A DNA stretch of 5,173 bases, taken from contig JAKAXS010000235.1 of assembly GCA_021816505.1 (NCBI GenBank), positions 1 through 5,173 on the forward strand, read 5' to 3'. This document shows, piece after piece, positions 1-5,167 of the stretch. Both the position numbers and the translations under genes were made by a program. This stretch comes from Pseudomonadota bacterium. Lineage in GTDB: Bacteria > Pseudomonadota > Alphaproteobacteria > Rhizobiales > Hyphomicrobiaceae. The notes beneath the pieces were generated by a model. That model worked only from the letters and a program-made list of their open reading frames with translations, was not told the origin of the DNA and made no database searches. The number at the start of each line of letters is the position of its first letter. Position 1 is the first letter of the stretch.

Positions 1-179
1 TAGGCTTTTTCGCCGCCGTAAGGTTGAAACTCGATGAACGCCGCTCCGCCGTTAAGGAGTTCGTCCAGAGTCTTCTGAAACGGCAGGATTATGCGGCCGC
101 GCTCCACCGCGCCGTTGGTCCGCTTTAACGTAACGGGCACCGCGGTCTGTACCGCTTCGGGCTCATAACGCTTGAACAT
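1..179 (-). CDS. Conserved hypothetical protein, N-terminal part (runs off the window)
   Basis: An ATG at 179-177 on the minus strand opens a frame that stays open to the window edge, giving 59 complete codons and the first two bases (TA) of the next. A Shine-Dalgarno-like GAGGG lies about 6 nt upstream of the ATG. The protein begins MFKRYEPEAVQTAVPVTLKR and continues with a polar stretch, then LLNGGAAFIEFQPYGGEKA at about residues 41-59. No signal peptide or membrane segment is visible. The pattern of a short beta-rich start followed by 'LLNG..FIEF.PYGGE' resembles small uncharacterised alphaproteobacterial proteins, but I cannot name a function. It is transcribed divergently from typA, so the two may share a regulatory region. 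The TA at the edge could begin a Tyr codon or a stop codon; similarity to such proteins makes continuation more likely. Confidence is good for coding and low for function. Confidence 0.65.
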   Translation of the reverse strand, partial: MFKRYEPEAVQTAVPVTLKRTNGAVERGRIILPFQKTLDELLNGGAAFIEFQPYGGEKA

Positions 180-338
180 GATCTGCCCTCGTCTCGAACT
201 GATACAAATTAGTTAAACTTCCCAATGCTCTGAGCTTACCTTGCAAGCGACATGCTAGCGACTGGCGGAAGGGGCAGCGATGTGTTACGCCCCGCTAAAT
301 TTTTTGCGCCGCACAACGGCCTGACCCCCGAGATCCTT
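180..338. promoter_or_regulatory. Divergent intergenic region between the hypothetical gene and typA
   Basis: This 159-bp stretch separates two divergently oriented starts and must hold the promoters for both. It includes an AT-rich core (about 200-225) that stands out against GC-rich flanks. A weak sigma70-like pair for the plus strand is TTAAAC (213-218) and TTACCT (237-242), 18 bp apart; it matches the consensus poorly. On the minus strand the AT-rich core could serve as a -10 region, but no clear hexamer pair is visible. The open frame of typA extends back to an ATG at 252, but that part looks non-coding. No terminator or operator was recognised. Confidence 0.35.
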
Positions 339-2159
339 ATGCAACTGAGAAATATCGCGATCATCGCGCACGTCGACCATGGCAAGACGACGTTGGTGGA
401 CGAGCTGCTGAAGCAATCCGGGGCCTTCCGCGACAACCAGCGGGTGGTCGAGCGGGCGATGGACTCCAACGATATCGAGCGCGAGCGCGGCATCACCATT
501 CTCGCCAAGTGCACGTCCGTCGTCTGGAAGGACACGCGCATCAACATCGTCGATACGCCCGGCCACGCCGACTTCGGCGGCGAGGTGGAGCGCATCCTGA
601 ACATGGTCGATGGCGTCGTCGTGTTGTGCGATGCCTCGGAAGGCCCGCTGCCGCAGACGAAGTTCGTCGTGTCGAAAGCGCTCAAGCGCGGGCTGCGTCC
701 GATCGTGGCGATCAACAAGATCGACCGCCCGGACGAGCGTCACCAGGACGTGCTGAACGAGATCTTCGACCTGTTCGCGAACCTCGACGCCAGCGACGAG
801 CAACTCGATTTTCCCGTGCTTTACGGTTCGGGCCGCGACGGCTGGATGGCGCTCGACCCGGCAGGGCCGAAGGTGGATCTGGCGCCGATGTTCGATCTGG
901 TGCTGTCGCACGTGCCGCCGCCGGCGGTGGACGACGGCCCGTTCACGTTGCTCGCCACGACGCTTGAAGCCGATCCCTATCTCGGCCGCATCCTGACGGG
1001 CCGCGTTACGTCGGGCTCGGTAAAACCCAATCAGCAACTGAAGGCGTTGAGCCGCGACGGGAAGCTCATCGAGACGTTTCGCGTGCAGAAAGTGCTGGCA
1101 TTCCGCGGTTTGGAGCGCACTGCGGTCGACGCGGGCTACCCGGGCGACATCGTCGCGCTCGCCGGCATGAGCGACGCGAACGTGGCCGATACGCTGTGCG
1201 ATATCTCGGTCGAGACGCCGCTTGAAGCTCAGCCGGTGGACCCGCCTACGCTGTCGATGACGTTCCGCATCAACGACGGGCCGTTCGCCGGACAGGAAGG
1301 CGACAAGGTCCAGAGCCGCGTGATCCGCGATCGTCTTCTCAAGGAAGCCGAGCGCAACATCGCCGTACGTATCGGTGAGTCTGACGACAAGGACGCGTTC
1401 GATGTCGCTGGCCGCGGCGAGCTGCAGCTGGCCATTCTGATCGAGAACATGCGGCGCGAGGGCTTCGAACTCACCGTATCGCGGCCCAAGGTCGTTCTGC
1501 AGTCAAGCGAGAGCGGCGAACGGCTTGAGCCGATCGAAGAAGTGATCATCGACGTCGACGACGGGCACACGGGTGTCGTCGTGCAGAAGCTGTCGGAGCG
1601 GCGCGGCGAACTGCTGGAGATGCGCCCGTCAGGCGGTGGGCGCACGCGCATGGTGTTCAACGTGCCGACGCGCGGTCTGCTGGGTTACCAGAGCGAGCTG
1701 TTGTCGGACACGCGCGGCACCGCCGTGATGAACCGCATCTTCCACGAGTACGCACCGTTCAAGGGTGAGATCCAGGGCCGTCGCACGGGCGTGCTGATTT
1801 CCAACGGCGACGGCGAGGCGGCTGCCTATGCCCTGTTCAACCTGGAAGACCGCGGGCCGCTGATGATCGGGCCGCAGACTCGCGTGTACACCGGCATGAT
1901 CGTCGGCGAGCACAGCCGCGAGAACGATCTTGAGGTTAACGTGATCAAGGGCAAGAAGCTGACGAACGTCCGCGCCTCCGGCAAGGATGAGAACGTCAAC
2001 CTCACGCCGCCCATGAAAATGACCCTCGAAAAGGCGATGGCCTACATCACCGACGAGGAACTCGTCGAGGTTACGCCGGAACAAATTCGCCTGAGAAAAC
2101 GGTGGCTTGACCCGAACGAACGGAAGAAGCGCGAGCGCGCGCGCGAGGCGGCCGCGTAG
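339..2159 (+). CDS. typA: Translational GTPase TypA/BipA
   Basis: TypA (BipA) is a ribosome-binding GTPase of the EF-G/LepA group, linked in other bacteria to 50S assembly, stress and low-temperature growth. From the ATG at 339 the product is 606 aa, the usual family length, and starts MQLRNIAIIAHVDHGKTT as TypA proteins do. GTPase motifs are complete: P-loop AHVDHGKT (10-17), G2 RGITI (50-54), G3 DTPGH (72-76), G4 NKID (126-129) and a G5-like SGR (164-166). A beta-barrel domain II follows (about 201-290), then domain III, an EF-G C-like domain (about 395-475) with the TypA-typical PTRGLLGYQSELLSDTRGT around 443-461, and the TypA-specific C-terminal domain ending in a basic/Ala-rich tail. An upstream in-frame ATG at 252 would add 29 residues with no family counterpart and breaks the normal N-terminus. 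The 339 start has only a weak GAG (330-332) as ribosome binding site. The gene stands alone and is read away from the hypothetical gene to its left. Function is very secure and the start fairly secure. Confidence 0.97.
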   Translation: MQLRNIAIIAHVDHGKTTLVDELLKQSGAFRDNQRVVERAMDSNDIERERGITILAKCTSVVWKDTRINIVDTPGHADFGGEVERILNMVDGVVVLCDASEGPLPQTKFVVSKALKRGLRPIVAINKIDRPDERHQDVLNEIFDLFANLDASDEQLDFPVLYGSGRDGWMALDPAGPKVDLAPMFDLVLSHVPPPAVDDGPFTLLATTLEADPYLGRILTGRVTSGSVKPNQQLKALSRDGKLIETFRVQKVLAFRGLERTAVDAGYPGDIVALAGMSDANVADTLCDISVETPLEAQPVDPPTLSMTFRINDGPFAGQEGDKVQSRVIRDRLLKEAERNIAVRIGESDDKDAFDVAGRGELQLAILIENMRREGFELTVSRPKVVLQSSESGERLEPIEEVIIDVDDGHTGVVVQKLSERRGELLEMRPSGGGRTRMVFNVPTRGLLGYQSELLSDTRGTAVMNRIFHEYAPFKGEIQGRRTGVLISNGDGEAAAYALFNLEDRGPLMIGPQTRVYTGMIVGEHSRENDLEVNVIKGKKLTNVRASGKDENVNLTPPMKMTLEKAMAYITDEELVEVTPEQIRLRKRWLDPNERKKRERAREAAA

Positions 2160-2275
2160 TTAGGCTGTCTACGCCATATTGTTAAGTCCATAAGCTTTTC
2201 GATATGGCTATAACGTACCTCTTTGGGTATAACTTCCCGGCAAGCACAGGAACTTTTGCTATCCAGGAGGACACT
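2160..2275 (+). promoter_or_regulatory. Intergenic region with candidate -10 elements before the first small secreted-protein gene
   Basis: This AT-richer 116-bp spacer between typA and the next gene contains two copies of TATAAC, at 2209-2214 and 2228-2233, each preceded by two or more G/C bases. Either could be a -10 hexamer, giving a 5' leader of roughly 35-60 nt. No good -35 hexamer sits 16-18 bp upstream of either. A 6-bp stem, GCGTAG (2154-2159) with CTACGC (2169-2174), overlaps the typA stop but has no T-run, so termination after typA is not demonstrated. An ATG at 2204 is in frame with the next gene but has no Shine-Dalgarno and is unlikely to be used. Confidence 0.35.
2265..2270 (+). 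promoter_or_regulatory. Shine-Dalgarno AGGAGG that fixes the start at 2276
   Basis: A full AGGAGG ends 5 nt before the ATG at 2276. That ATG also begins a textbook signal peptide (MKRLIIAATAMAFFAAPAFA). This rules against the upstream in-frame ATG at 2204, which would put 24 extra residues in front of the signal peptide. Confidence 0.85.
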
Positions 2276-2530
2276 ATGAAGAGGCTCATCATCGCTGCCA
2301 CGGCCATGGCATTCTTTGCCGCTCCGGCGTTCGCAGACGAGAAGCCCTCTGACGACGAGGCCAAGGCTCTGGCGGCTGCCGCTTCGGCGCTTGGCTGCTC
2401 GGGCGGCCAGCTCGAGAAGGAGAGCGAGGCCACCGGCGTCTTCGAAGTCAATGACGCGAAGTGCAAGGACGGCCAGTTCGACATCAAGTTCGACAAGGAC
2501 TTCAAGCTGTTGAACATCACGCGCGACTAA
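2276..2530 (+). CDS. Small secreted PepSY-like protein with two cysteines (paralogue 1)
   Basis: The product is 84 aa. Residues 1-20 form a Sec signal peptide: basic MKR, a hydrophobic core, then cleavage after APAFA before DE. The mature part is about 64 aa, acidic and lysine-rich, and probably periplasmic. It holds an Ala-rich predicted helix (about 29-39), LGCSGGQLEKE (39-49), then FEVNDAKCKDGQFDIKFDKD (56-75). That two-strand pattern, with a charged turn and a final 'DFKLLNITRD', resembles small PepSY-domain proteins of alphaproteobacteria; this is recognised by eye and not by a profile search. Cys41 and Cys63 could form a disulfide after export. PepSY domains are often inhibitory or accessory modules, but no specific role can be assigned here. 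The next gene is a clear paralogue with the same length and cysteine positions. An intrinsic terminator follows at 2557-2591, so the gene is probably transcribed alone. Coding status is secure; family and function are moderate. Confidence 0.88.
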   Translation: MKRLIIAATAMAFFAAPAFADEKPSDDEAKALAAAASALGCSGGQLEKESEATGVFEVNDAKCKDGQFDIKFDKDFKLLNITRD

Positions 2531-2556
2531 TCTGACCGCTGCAAGCTTCCAAGCAG

Positions 2557-2591
2557 CTGCCGGTCGCGCTCGTCGTGATCGGCAGTTTTTT
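2557..2591 (+). terminator. Intrinsic terminator after paralogue 1
   Basis: CTGCCGGTC (2557-2565) pairs with GATCGGCAG (2577-2585) to give a 9-bp stem with one G-U pair and an 11-nt loop, followed directly by six T (2586-2591). It lies 26 nt after the stop codon. The 5' arm can alternatively pair with upstream sequence (2534-2542); see findings. Confidence 0.85.
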
Positions 2592-2613
2592 GTGGGTCGT
2601 GCGCCCGCAGCCG

Positions 2614-2640
2614 GGAACAGAGCATTTTCCCGCGCATTAA
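2614..2640 (+). promoter_or_regulatory. Possible ECF (EcfG-like) promoter before paralogue 2
   Basis: GGAAC (2614-2618), preceded by a G, is followed after 16 bp by CATTAA (2635-2640). The alphaproteobacterial general-stress sigma factor EcfG recognises roughly GGAAC, 16-17 bp, CGTT, so the -35 fits exactly and the -10 has one mismatch. The start point would fall near 2646, leaving a leader of about 28 nt before the ATG at 2674. No better sigma70 pair was seen between the terminator at 2591 and the gene. This is an inference from a short motif and may be chance. Confidence 0.3.
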
Positions 2641-2673
2641 CCGTACGTGTAGCAAGCAATAGGAGCAATTTTC

Positions 2674-2928
2674 ATGATTCGTGCATCCATTCTCGCCGTG
2701 GTTCTCGCGTTTTCCGGCACCGCAGCTTTCGCTGACAGCCCCGTCAACGAGGGCGACAGCGCCAAGATCAAGGCCGCGCTCGAAGCGGTCGGCTGCGAAG
2801 GCGGCAAGTACGAGCAGGAGACCGAAGCCTCCGGCCTGTACGAAGTCGACGATGCCAAGTGCAAGGACGGCCAGTTCGACTTCAAGCTCGACAAGAGCTT
2901 CAAGATCCTCGGCAAGTCGGCCGACTAA
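2674..2928 (+). CDS. Small secreted PepSY-like protein with two cysteines (paralogue 2)
   Basis: The product is 84 aa, the same length as its upstream neighbour. Residues 1-20 are a Sec signal peptide (MIRASILAVVLAFSGTAAFA, cleavage before DS). The mature part has a helix of alternating charge (about 29-39), VGCEGGKYEQE (39-49), then YEVDDAKCKDGQFDFKLDKS (56-75). Aligned without gaps, the two proteins match at about 41 of 84 positions. Residues 60-69 are identical, as are Cys41 and Cys63; the helix before Cys41 and the last five residues differ most. DNA identity includes a 24-nt exact match (2459-2482 and 2857-2880). AGGAG at 2661-2665, 8 nt upstream, supports the start. The pair most likely arose by tandem duplication followed by divergence. 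The protein is probably periplasmic and resembles PepSY-domain proteins; its target is unknown. It has its own terminator and perhaps its own promoter. Coding status is secure. Confidence 0.88.
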   Translation: MIRASILAVVLAFSGTAAFADSPVNEGDSAKIKAALEAVGCEGGKYEQETEASGLYEVDDAKCKDGQFDFKLDKSFKILGKSAD

Positions 2929-2944
2929 TTCGGCGTTCGCCGAA
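2929..2944 (+). other. Inverted repeat directly after the paralogue 2 stop
   Basis: TTCGGCG (2929-2935) and CGCCGAA (2938-2944) form a 7-bp inverted repeat around TT, beginning at the first base after the stop. In RNA it would fold as a short stem with a small loop. It has no T-run and precedes the true terminator by 7 nt, so it could stabilise the mRNA end or assist termination. Confidence 0.5.
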
Positions 2945-2951
2945 CGGAATG

Positions 2952-2978
2952 AAGGGCGCCCGTCGTGGCGCCCTTTTT
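2952..2978 (+). terminator. Intrinsic terminator after paralogue 2
   Basis: AGGGCGCC (2953-2960) pairs perfectly with GGCGCCCT (2967-2974) around a 6-nt loop. The stem can extend by one A-T pair (2952 with 2975), and the T-run spans 2974-2978. This separates the small gene from the helicase gene. Confidence 0.9.
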
Positions 2979-3049
2979 CGTTTCGGAGCGCACGATATTC
3001 GGTGGGGCTTTGACGCTTGCCCTCGGGTCACCTAACAAGAGCGCTCATC

Positions 3050-3054
3050 AGGAG
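3050..3054 (+). promoter_or_regulatory. Shine-Dalgarno AGGAG supporting the TTG start at 3062
   Basis: AGGAG ends 7 nt before the in-frame TTG at 3062. The alternative in-frame TTG at 3017 has only a G-rich stretch (GGTGGGG, about 3001-3007) further away. No ATG or GTG occurs in frame at a plausible position before the helicase domain, so a rare TTG start is required. Confidence 0.6.
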
Positions 3055-3061
3055 AGCCTCG

Positions 3062-4390
3062 TTGTCGTCCACCACCAGCTTAACGTCACGCGACGAGGCT
3101 TGGCCGAGCGGCATTACGCCGACGGACGAGTACCGCCTCGCGATCGATCACATTCGCGACGAGACGGGGCACCTGTTCGTGACGGGGCGTGCCGGCACAG
3201 GCAAGTCCACGCTGCTGCGTGCGCTGCGCGACCTCGTGCCTGACGAGCTGATCGTGGTCGCGCCGACGGGGCTCGCGGCGGTCAACGTGGGTGGCCAGAC
3301 CATCCATTCGTTCTTCGGCTTTCCACCGCGTTTGATCCGCCCTGACGACATCAGGCGCAGCCGGAACGGCCAGCTGATGCGGCGCATGAAGTTCCTCGTC
3401 ATCGACGAAGTCTCGATGGTGCGGTCCGATCTCATGTGGGCGATCGATCAATCGCTGCGCGTCAATCGCGGCCGGCCGCGTGAAAGCTTCGGCGGCGTGC
3501 GGCTGATCATGTTCGGAGACCTGCATCAGTTGCCGCCGGTGGTTCAGGAGGCGGAGGTCGCCGAACACCTGGAGTCGAGCTTCGGCGGCCCGTTCTTCTT
3601 CTCGACGCCGGCGTTGCGCGAGGGAGCTGGCACGGTGCGCCTGGAGCTGTCGCACGTCTTCCGGCAAAACGACGAGAAGCTGGTCGAGGTCCTCAACAAG
3701 CTGCGCGACGGCGATGCGGACGAAGAGGTGCTGGCGTTCCTCAATACGCGCGTCAATCCCGTGCGGACGTTGAGCGAGGGCGATCCCTACGTCATCCTGA
3801 CGCCGACCAACGCCGCGGCGCAGCGCATCAACATGGCCTACCTGGAAGCGCTGGGCGGCACGCCGCGCAAGTACGAAGCGAGCCTCAGCGGCGAATACAA
3901 TGCCGCCGCTCAGCCGACCGACGCCACGCTGCTGCTGAAGCCGGGCGCCAAGGTCATCCTTCTGCGCAACGATCCGGACAAGCGCTGGGTCAACGGTACG
4001 GTGGCACGCATCTCGCGACTGGATGAGAAGCGGGTCTGGATCTCGCTCAACAACGAAGAATACGAGGTCGAGCCGGCATCGTGGGAGAGCCGTCGCTATG
4101 CGTTCGACAAGGATCAGGAGAAGATCGTCGAGACGGTGGCCGGCACCTTCAAGCAATTCCCGCTGCGGCTGGCCTGGGCGCTGACGATCCACAAGGCGCA
4201 AGGGCTGACCCTCGATCGCGTCTACATCGACCTGGGCCGCGGAACCTTTGCCCACGGGCAGGCCTATGTCGCTTTGTCGCGGTGCCGTACTTTGGAGGGT
4301 TTGGCGCTGGCTCGGCCGCTGTCTCCGCGCGATGTGCTCTTTGATGTCTCTGCAACCGGATACCGGGACATTTTCCCGTCCCTGACCTAA
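3062..4390 (+). CDS. Pif1/RecD2-like SF1B DNA helicase
   Basis: From TTG 3062 the product is 442 aa; a start at TTG 3017 would give 457. All core SF1B helicase motifs are visible: Walker A GRAGTGKST (42-50), motif Ia APTGLAAVNVGGQTIHSFF (67-85), Walker B/DEXX VIDEVSM (113-119), motif III GDLHQLPPV (152-160), an FRQND motif (200-204), motif V-like LTIHKAQGLT (374-383) and motif VI AYVALSRCR (401-409). The 'TGLAAVNVGGQTIHSFF' and 'GD..QLPPV' signatures are typical of Pif1 relatives. The segment at about 290-345 (KPGAKVILLRND..., NEEYEVEPASWE) matches the SH3-like insert in domain 2. These enzymes translocate 5' to 3' on single-stranded DNA using ATP and act in replication, repair or G-quadruplex removal. 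It lacks long N- or C-terminal extensions, so it is a minimal, cytoplasmic enzyme without an obvious nuclease partner. The neighbours give no functional clue. No intrinsic terminator follows. Helicase identity is very secure; the cellular role is unknown. Confidence 0.95.
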   Translation: MSSTTSLTSRDEAWPSGITPTDEYRLAIDHIRDETGHLFVTGRAGTGKSTLLRALRDLVPDELIVVAPTGLAAVNVGGQTIHSFFGFPPRLIRPDDIRRSRNGQLMRRMKFLVIDEVSMVRSDLMWAIDQSLRVNRGRPRESFGGVRLIMFGDLHQLPPVVQEAEVAEHLESSFGGPFFFSTPALREGAGTVRLELSHVFRQNDEKLVEVLNKLRDGDADEEVLAFLNTRVNPVRTLSEGDPYVILTPTNAAAQRINMAYLEALGGTPRKYEASLSGEYNAAAQPTDATLLLKPGAKVILLRNDPDKRWVNGTVARISRLDEKRVWISLNNEEYEVEPASWESRRYAFDKDQEKIVETVAGTFKQFPLRLAWALTIHKAQGLTLDRVYIDLGRGTFAHGQAYVALSRCRTLEGLALARPLSPRDVLFDVSATGYRDIFPSLT

Positions 4391-4624
4391 GATCCAGCAG
4401 GGTAACGCAAATTTCGCAACTGCGAGATAGCGATTAATTTATCCGCATTCATCCATTGTAAAACGCCTTTATTATGGGGCAAAACCGCTATTCTATATAG
4501 CTTTGGCGCACGGCAGCAAATTCGATGTTGCAATGCACAATGAGGCGGGTTATATACCTCTTGCAAACGCAGCGGTCCCCGCCGCCCCCGAATTCAAGCT
4601 TCTCATATCCACCAGGAGTCACAC
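4391..4624 (+). promoter_or_regulatory. Intergenic region upstream of the phasin gene
   Basis: This 234-bp gene-free stretch is AT-richer than the flanking genes, especially around 4425-4500. Just after the helicase stop, TCGCA (4414-4418) and TGCGA (4421-4425) form a small inverted repeat with no T-run, so it is not a convincing terminator. A TATATA at 4494-4499 could be a second -10 element but lacks a good -35. The best promoter is at 4528-4556. TGC/GCA-rich sequences lie at 4511-4519, 4528-4537 and 4561-4573. No small ORF with a ribosome binding site and no structured RNA was recognised. Confidence 0.5.
4528..4556 (+). promoter_or_regulatory. Sigma70-type promoter for the phasin gene
   Basis: TTGCAA (4528-4533) and TATATA (4551-4556) are separated by exactly 17 bp, the best sigma70-like pair in the window. 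Transcription would start near 4563, giving a leader of about 62 nt that carries AGGAG at 4614-4618. The -35 overlaps the 9-bp palindrome TGCAATGCA (4529-4537), so a repressor bound there would block RNA polymerase. Confidence 0.6.
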
Positions 4625-5068
4625 ATGACCCAGCAATTCAACCCGCAAGATTTCTTTACTGCCGCCAAAGATGCTCGCATTCCTGAGAACGTCCAGGCTT
4701 TCGCTGAAGACAGCGTCGCCAAGACCAAGGAAGTGTACGAGAAGATCAACACCGCCACGAAGGACAATGTGAAGGTCCTCGAGGACGTATTCGTTGCCGC
4801 CCACGCCGGCGCCAAGTCGATCGGCGAAAAGGTTCTGCGCAACACCGAAGCGAACACTGAAGCTGCATTCGCTGCCGCCCAGTCGATCGCTCGCGCCAAG
4901 ACCCTGCCGGAGGCTCTCCGCCTTCAGACGAACTTCGTGCAGCAGCAGTTCTCGGTTGCCGGCGCACAGAGCAAGGAACTGTTCGAGCTGTCGACGAAGG
5001 TCGCCCAGCAGACGTTCCAGCTCTTCAACTCGGCCGCTACGAAGACCTTCGAGCAGCTGAAGTCCTAA
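4625..5068 (+). CDS. Phasin family protein (PHA granule-associated)
   Basis: The product is 147 aa, within the usual range for small phasins. Phasins coat polyhydroxyalkanoate granules in the cytoplasm and control their size and number. The sequence is Ala-, Lys-, Glu- and Gln-rich, with no Cys or Trp, no signal peptide and no membrane span. It is predicted to be nearly all amphipathic helix. Recognisable family features are FFTAAKDARIPENVQAFAED (10-29), a long helix with charged and Ala positions (31-90), and LPEALRLQTNFVQQQF (94-109), followed by the QSKELFELSTKVAQQTF segment (115-131). The latter two are hallmarks of the Phasin_2-type family. AGGAG at 4614-4618 lies 6 nt before the ATG. 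A strong promoter upstream and a perfect terminator downstream suggest a highly expressed single-gene unit, as expected for a granule coat protein. No PHA synthase or depolymerase gene is in view. The gene symbol phaP is possible, but paralogues are common in this group, so I leave it blank. Confidence 0.9.
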   Translation: MTQQFNPQDFFTAAKDARIPENVQAFAEDSVAKTKEVYEKINTATKDNVKVLEDVFVAAHAGAKSIGEKVLRNTEANTEAAFAAAQSIARAKTLPEALRLQTNFVQQQFSVAGAQSKELFELSTKVAQQTFQLFNSAATKTFEQLKS

Positions 5069-5113
5069 GATTCGTTTCGACGACGCCGTCCTCCACGGCC
5101 CGTCCGGACATTG

Positions 5114-5143
5114 ACGCCCTGGTCTCCGACCAGGGCGTTTTTT
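5114..5143 (+). terminator. Strong intrinsic terminator after the phasin gene
   Basis: ACGCCCTGGTC (5114-5124) pairs perfectly with GACCAGGGCGT (5128-5138) around a 3-nt loop, an 11-bp stem, followed by a T-run to 5143. It lies 45 nt after the stop codon and is the strongest terminator in the window. Confidence 0.95.
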
Positions 5144-5152
5144 CGTGTAGTT

Positions 5153-5167
5153 TGGCCCGTTGGGCCA
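5153..5167. other. Short inverted repeat at the right edge
   Basis: TGGCCC (5153-5158) and GGGCCA (5162-5167) form a perfect 6-bp stem around GTT, 9 nt after the phasin terminator. There is no T-run on either strand within the window. It could belong to a downstream gene's regulatory region or be chance in GC-rich DNA. Confidence 0.35.

Larger units (their letters stand above)
2276..2928 (+). repeat. Tandem paralogous gene duplication
   Basis: The two 84-codon genes at 2276-2530 and 2674-2928 are diverged direct repeats about 398 bp apart. The longest exact DNA match I found is 24 nt, over codons 62-69. Similarity is confined to the coding regions; the leaders and terminators are unrelated in sequence. 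This points to an old duplication, or to selection on the proteins only. Confidence 0.8.

Noticed and set aside
285..1037. Minus-strand open frame (250 codons) opposite typA
   Set aside because: It lies antisense to the conserved TypA GTPase domain, its composition is Arg- and His-rich, and no family is recognised.
2154..2174. Possible terminator after typA (GCGTAG with CTACGC)
   Set aside because: The stem is only 6 bp with a 9-nt loop and no T-run follows, so it does not meet the form of an intrinsic terminator.
2204..2275. Extended N-terminus of paralogue 1 from the ATG at 2204
   Set aside because: There is no Shine-Dalgarno, and the extension would bury the signal peptide. AGGAGG directly precedes the ATG at 2276.
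2042..2668. Minus-strand open frame (208 codons) across the end of typA and paralogue 1
   Set aside because: It crosses a clear terminator, two genes and an intergenic spacer on the other strand. Its translation shows no domain and it overlaps a coding region with a signal peptide and Shine-Dalgarno.
3086..4255. Long minus-strand open frame (389 codons) opposite the helicase gene
   Set aside because: It is antisense to a gene with all SF1B motifs. Its translation is Arg/His/Gln/Val-rich without recognisable domains, typical of a shadow frame in GC-rich DNA.
4414..4425. Possible terminator after the helicase gene (TCGCA-AC-TGCGA)
   Set aside because: The stem is too short, the loop too tight and there is no T-run. 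Transcription may read through toward the phasin promoter or end by Rho.
3062..5068. Helicase plus phasin as a defence or two-gene system
   Set aside because: A 234-bp spacer with its own promoter separates them, and the phasin has clear PHA-granule features. No nuclease, toxin or sensor gene is present.
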